Below, piece by piece: positions 61,228-64,000 of a DNA stretch of 64,000 bases (the stretch's first letter is position 1; every line of letters starts with the position of its first letter). Origin of the DNA: Methanomicrobiaceae archaeon (GTDB lineage: Archaea; Halobacteriota; Methanomicrobia; Methanomicrobiales; Methanomicrobiaceae); assembly GCA_029762625.1 (NCBI GenBank), contig JARVGI010000004.1, forward strand, positions 62,001-126,000, read 5' to 3'. Under the pieces are notes generated by a model that made no database searches, had not been told where the DNA came from, and worked only from the letters and a program-made list of their open reading frames with translations. The position numbers were made by a program, and so were the translations under genes.

Positions 61228-61974
61228 TCAGAGTTCCTCCAGTTTTTTCAGTGCGCCCTCGGTCCAGAGGGTCAGGCGGCCCGCATGGGTCCCCGGTGCA
61301 AGCAGTTCGGTATTCAGCTGCCCAACGCTCACCGCATCGACACCGGCGAGGTTGCGTGCAGCACGCAGCGGGTTCTCGCCGGTCACGATCAGCACGCTCT
61401 TGCGCTGCTTGTAACGGCGCCCGCGCATCTTGCCACGGCCTGCACGGACTTTCTTGCTGTTCTTTGCCCGCTCGACATCGGCGAAGACATTGATCGCCCT
61501 GAGGACGTCGATGATCCCGGCGGTGGTGGCGATGTTCTCGAACGCGTCCTCGAGGACGATCGGGATCTCGCCGTCCACGACGTGCCCGCGCGCCGCCACC
61601 AGTTCGAGGTCGCAGGTAGCTGCGATTGCCGATCTGAGCGCTTTCCTTTTTTCCTGTTTGTTGATCCTCTTCACGAGAATCTTTTCGACCTTCGGGGGGT
61701 GTGCCGCCCGTCCGCCGACCGCCTGGGGGATTCGTGCGACCCTTGAACCGTTTTTAAGACGCGGGACCTGTGCGACGCCGCGGCCGCTCCCCCAGGACTC
61801 CGCGGAGGTCTTCATGCCTGCGAAGGGGTCCGTGCCGTGGGGCTGGTACCTGGTGCTCTGGAGTGCCAGGACTGCTTTTTTAATGAGATCGGGGCGATAT
61901 TCCTCTTCGAACACCGCGGGAAGATCGATCCCGCGTGCGATGGTTCCGTCAAGTGCTCTTACCTGTGCTTTCAT
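61228..61974 (-). CDS. rpl4: Ribosomal protein uL4
   Basis: The 248-residue 50S protein has a tunnel-constriction loop: MKTSAESWGSGRGVAQVPRLKNGSRVARIPQAVGGRAAHPP. KVRAGRGKMRGRRYKQRKSVLIV follows. It is the archaeal length and starts six bases after the uL3 stop. Confidence 0.97.
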   Translation of the reverse strand: MKAQVRALDGTIARGIDLPAVFEEEYRPDLIKKAVLALQSTRYQPHGTDPFAGMKTSAESWGSGRGVAQVPRLKNGSRVARIPQAVGGRAAHPPKVEKILVKRINKQEKRKALRSAIAATCDLELVAARGHVVDGEIPIVLEDAFENIATTAGIIDVLRAINVFADVERAKNSKKVRAGRGKMRGRRYKQRKSVLIVTGENPLRAARNLAGVDAVSVGQLNTELLAPGTHAGRLTLWTEGALKKLEEL

Positions 61975-61979
61975 TCAAC

Positions 61980-62993
61980 TCACCCCTGCTTGCTGGCGAC
62001 GCTCACGTATTCGATCGCCGGTGTGCGTTCCACGTGCTCGCGCTGGCGGATTGCAGGCCGGATGCGTATGAGCCGCTTGTTCGGTCCGGGAACCGATCCC
62101 TTGATCATCACGTACCGGTTCCGCACCAGCCCGTAGTGGAGGAAACCCCCGTCCGGGTTGATGCCATCGCCGTTCTCGCTGATCCTGAGAATGCGCTTGT
62201 TGAATTCGGTGCGCTGCTGGTAGCCGGTCTGGCCGATCTGGGGGACCTGCCAGCGGACATGGTGCGGCGTCCACGGGCCGAGGTTGCCGATGTGCCGCTT
62301 CTTTCCGCCCCTGGAGTGTTTGCCCTTGCGGACCTGGATGCCCCAGCGCTTGACCGGGCCCTGCGTGCCTTTGCCGCGCGTGACCGCCGTCACGTCTACG
62401 TACTGGCCGCTTTTGACCACGTCTTCCACGTTCACCTCGTTTCCGAGCAGCGAAGCCGCAAATTCAACGCGGTCTGCAATGCTGCCTCCCGCCACCCGGA
62501 CCTCCATGAGATCGGGCACCTTCTTCGGAATGCCGGTCAGCTTTGCGGGCTGGGTGTGCATGAGGGCAAATACCTCGACGACCCTGCCCTCTCCGGCGAG
62601 GGTCCTGATGCGGTCGAGCGCTTCCCCGGCATTGTCTTTCCTGGGGAGCGGCATCCTGCCTCCCAGCGCTGCATCACACTGGTTGGTCCAGGCCTCCGCA
62701 CATGCATGCCTGCCGTAGGTATCGGCATTGTAGGCGCGGATTCCCACCACCTTCATGGAGGGGATTTCGACGATCGTGACCGGAACCATGATATCCTTGC
62801 CCTCGGTGGGGCTGTGTTTGTGGTCATCGACCATGATGACATGCGTCATGCCGACTTTATACCCGGCAAAGCCCTGCAGCACCGGTTCACCCTCGTATTC
62901 GGGCCAGGAGTTGTAGCGTGGCACCTGGCTGCTGGCGCGCGTGCGCGGGCTGTAGGCAAGTGAACCCCTGCGTGGTCTTGTTTTTGCTGGCAT
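61980..62993 (-). CDS. rpl3: Ribosomal protein uL3
   Basis: The 337-residue archaeal-long uL3 reaches the peptidyl-transferase centre with [67 protein letters not shown] opens it. It is the first ribosomal gene of the cluster, preceded by the SPOUT methyltransferase gene. Confidence 0.97.
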   Translation of the reverse strand: MPAKTRPRRGSLAYSPRTRASSQVPRYNSWPEYEGEPVLQGFAGYKVGMTHVIMVDDHKHSPTEGKDIMVPVTIVEIPSMKVVGIRAYNADTYGRHACAEAWTNQCDAALGGRMPLPRKDNAGEALDRIRTLAGEGRVVEVFALMHTQPAKLTGIPKKVPDLMEVRVAGGSIADRVEFAASLLGNEVNVEDVVKSGQYVDVTAVTRGKGTQGPVKRWGIQVRKGKHSRGGKKRHIGNLGPWTPHHVRWQVPQIGQTGYQQRTEFNKRILRISENGDGINPDGGFLHYGLVRNRYVMIKGSVPGPNKRLIRIRPAIRQREHVERTPAIEYVSVASKQG

Positions 62994-63074
62994 AGTTCAA
63001 TCAATCCTCATTCATATTCGGTTCATTCGGGGAGGCGGGAATGCCGCCGTCCTCACTGCGGTGTCCACGGGAAA

Positions 63075-63923
63075 TCAGCGATTTCGCGTGGATTCCGCCA
63101 CATTCAACAATGCGAGAGCGGCGATGACCGCCTCTTCCGTGCGCACCGTGGCCGAACCCTGACCGGGAACCACGTTGAACACCGCATCGGTGAATTCCGA
63201 GATTGAGCGCTTCTCATCCGCAAGGATTGAACGGACGCTGCGGCCCGGGCCGCCGAACACGACTGTCACGCTGCCCTTCAGGCGCTTCCCCAGATCGCTC
63301 ATGGCTTCGGTCGTCACCGCCATGCCGTCAACCGATGTGACGATGGCATGATCGGCCTGCGCCATGAGGCGGGAGAGCGAGGGGTGCGTGGTCGTGCGGT
63401 AGCCCCGGTAGCCTGGCGATTCTTCCGGCGTGCACCGGAAAGCCCCGTCTCGCGAATAGATCCTGACCGTGATGCGCCTTCCTGCCGGCATGCTGTGATC
63501 CAGCGGAAGAGGGCTCGTTGCACCAACGTCCACCCAGGCGCATTCGTCAGATCCTACGTCTATCATCCCGTTGTGACTGAGCACAACTCCTTCTCGGTAT
63601 TGACCCTCCTCGAGCGAGGAGGTAACCATGTGATGAGGCATCCGCAACGGCGGAAGGACCCCCGCATGCCGCAGCAGTTCAGAGCGCCCGAACAGGTGCT
63701 TTCTGAGGTACTGCGGTGTCTCGGCATACTGCAGGAGGGCCGTCATCTCCCGCAATTCAGGATGGCGGCGATCCCGGTAGAGGGCAATTCCATCAACCCG
63801 GAAGACTGCTGCCGCCCGGGCGATCTGGCCCACCTTGTATGCCCTGAGTTTGGGGTCCGCGGTTTCTGCCGTGAATGACGAGGGAATGGCCATCGAAAGG
63901 TGGTATGAACGTTTCGGCTCCAT
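63075..63923 (-). CDS. Putative SPOUT RNA methyltransferase (DUF171, SPOUT1/C9orf114-like)
   Basis: The 282-residue protein begins with SYHLSMAIPSSFTAETADPKLRAYKVGQIARAAAVFRVDGIALYRD, the family start, has YLRKHLFGRSELLRHAGVLPPLRMPHHM, and ends in the SPOUT knot (VVFGGPGRSVRSILAD...NVVPGQGSATVRTEEAVIAAL). Relatives are RNA uridine methyltransferases; the target here is unknown. It is first in the ribosomal operon, as in other archaea, and has its own promoter. ATG 63923 is preceded by GGGG. Confidence 0.9.
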   Translation of the reverse strand: MEPKRSYHLSMAIPSSFTAETADPKLRAYKVGQIARAAAVFRVDGIALYRDRRHPELREMTALLQYAETPQYLRKHLFGRSELLRHAGVLPPLRMPHHMVTSSLEEGQYREGVVLSHNGMIDVGSDECAWVDVGATSPLPLDHSMPAGRRITVRIYSRDGAFRCTPEESPGYRGYRTTTHPSLSRLMAQADHAIVTSVDGMAVTTEAMSDLGKRLKGSVTVVFGGPGRSVRSILADEKRSISEFTDAVFNVVPGQGSATVRTEEAVIAALALLNVAESTRNR

Positions 63924-63974
63924 TCCCCGCAACAGATAACCCCATAACGGTTTCCTAACTATTCACCAGAATTC

Positions 63975-63995
63975 AATATAAAACTTGTTATAGGC
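63975..63995 (-). promoter_or_regulatory. TATA promoter of the ribosomal operon
   Basis: Minus-strand GCCTATAACAAGTTTTATATTG contains two TATA-like boxes. The nearer (63975-63984) predicts transcription from about 63953 and a leader near 30 bases. It is the only clear promoter upstream of the whole 48.6-63.9 kb unit. Confidence 0.55.
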
Positions 63996-64000
63996 CGTGG

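Noticed and set aside
1-64000. CRISPR array, insertion sequence, integron or prophage
   Set aside because: No regularly spaced repeats, transposase, integrase or structural phage genes are seen; the gene content is housekeeping and metabolic.

Overview
The window is a chromosomal segment of a methanogenic archaeon, most likely from the order Methanomicrobiales. The support comes from the genes: two methanogenesis-marker genes (mtxX and marker 2), an archaeal histone, archaeal-type S-adenosylmethionine synthetase, GatD/GatE, replication factor C large subunit, archaemetzincin, DacZ, TATA-type promoters, and an archaeal S10/spc ribosomal operon containing eL19, eL32, eS4 and the RNase P subunit Rpp29. 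Most of the window is GC-rich. I see no insertion sequence, integrase, phage gene or CRISPR array.

Layout. 1-1,300: two tandem HTH-PAS regulator paralogs, the first cut by the window edge, in visibly more AT-rich DNA. 1,400-10,700: single genes on both strands (acylphosphatase, metallophosphoesterase, SagB-type nitroreductase, aminotransferase, a decayed Trm5-like methyltransferase, YkgJ-type Cys-cluster protein, TPR lipoprotein, DUF169, cupin, flavin-type oxidoreductase, FKBP isomerase). 10,981-11,099: an intron-containing tRNA-Leu. 11,150-15,100: archaeal families on the minus strand (DUF2070, PfkB kinase, DUF555, DUF5350). 15,195-19,727: operon argH-gatD-gatE. 20,000-22,700: SsuABC-like importer. 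22,758-33,905 (plus strand): uL16/L10e, two-subunit fumarase, korDABC-sucCD-dacZ, mat, hisG-hisA-hisB. 33,935-36,090 (minus): histone, mtxX and marker 2. 36,213-38,548: rfcL, UPF0146 and archaemetzincin. 38,824-48,538: btuC/btuD and a distant btuF enclosing a PII-like/DUF1538 cluster, a P-type ATPase and small genes. 48,606-63,923 (minus): a long ribosomal/secretion operon from a SPOUT methyltransferase through uL3...uL15 to secY, adkA, a DUF106 insertase and cmk.

How it fits together. Fumarase, 2-oxoglutarate:ferredoxin oxidoreductase and succinyl-CoA synthetase form the lower part of the incomplete reductive citric acid branch that hydrogenotrophic methanogens use to make 2-oxoglutarate. 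The last gene of the tightly overlapping kor-suc cluster encodes a c-di-AMP synthase (DacZ). MAT feeds S-adenosylmethionine to methylation, and corrinoid import (btuCDF) suits a cobamide-dependent methanogen. The ribosomal operon couples ribosome, translocon and nucleotide kinase synthesis.

The points I consider most worth a second look are dacZ at the end of the kor-suc operon, gatD that appears to start at CTG inside a CTGA overlap with argH, the multiply damaged trm5-like pseudogene, the HTH-PAS paralogs with a broken H-box, the split DUF1538 pair with a PII-like protein, and a T9 run between rpl15 and secY. All calls were made by eye from sequence and recalled family features; no database search was run.
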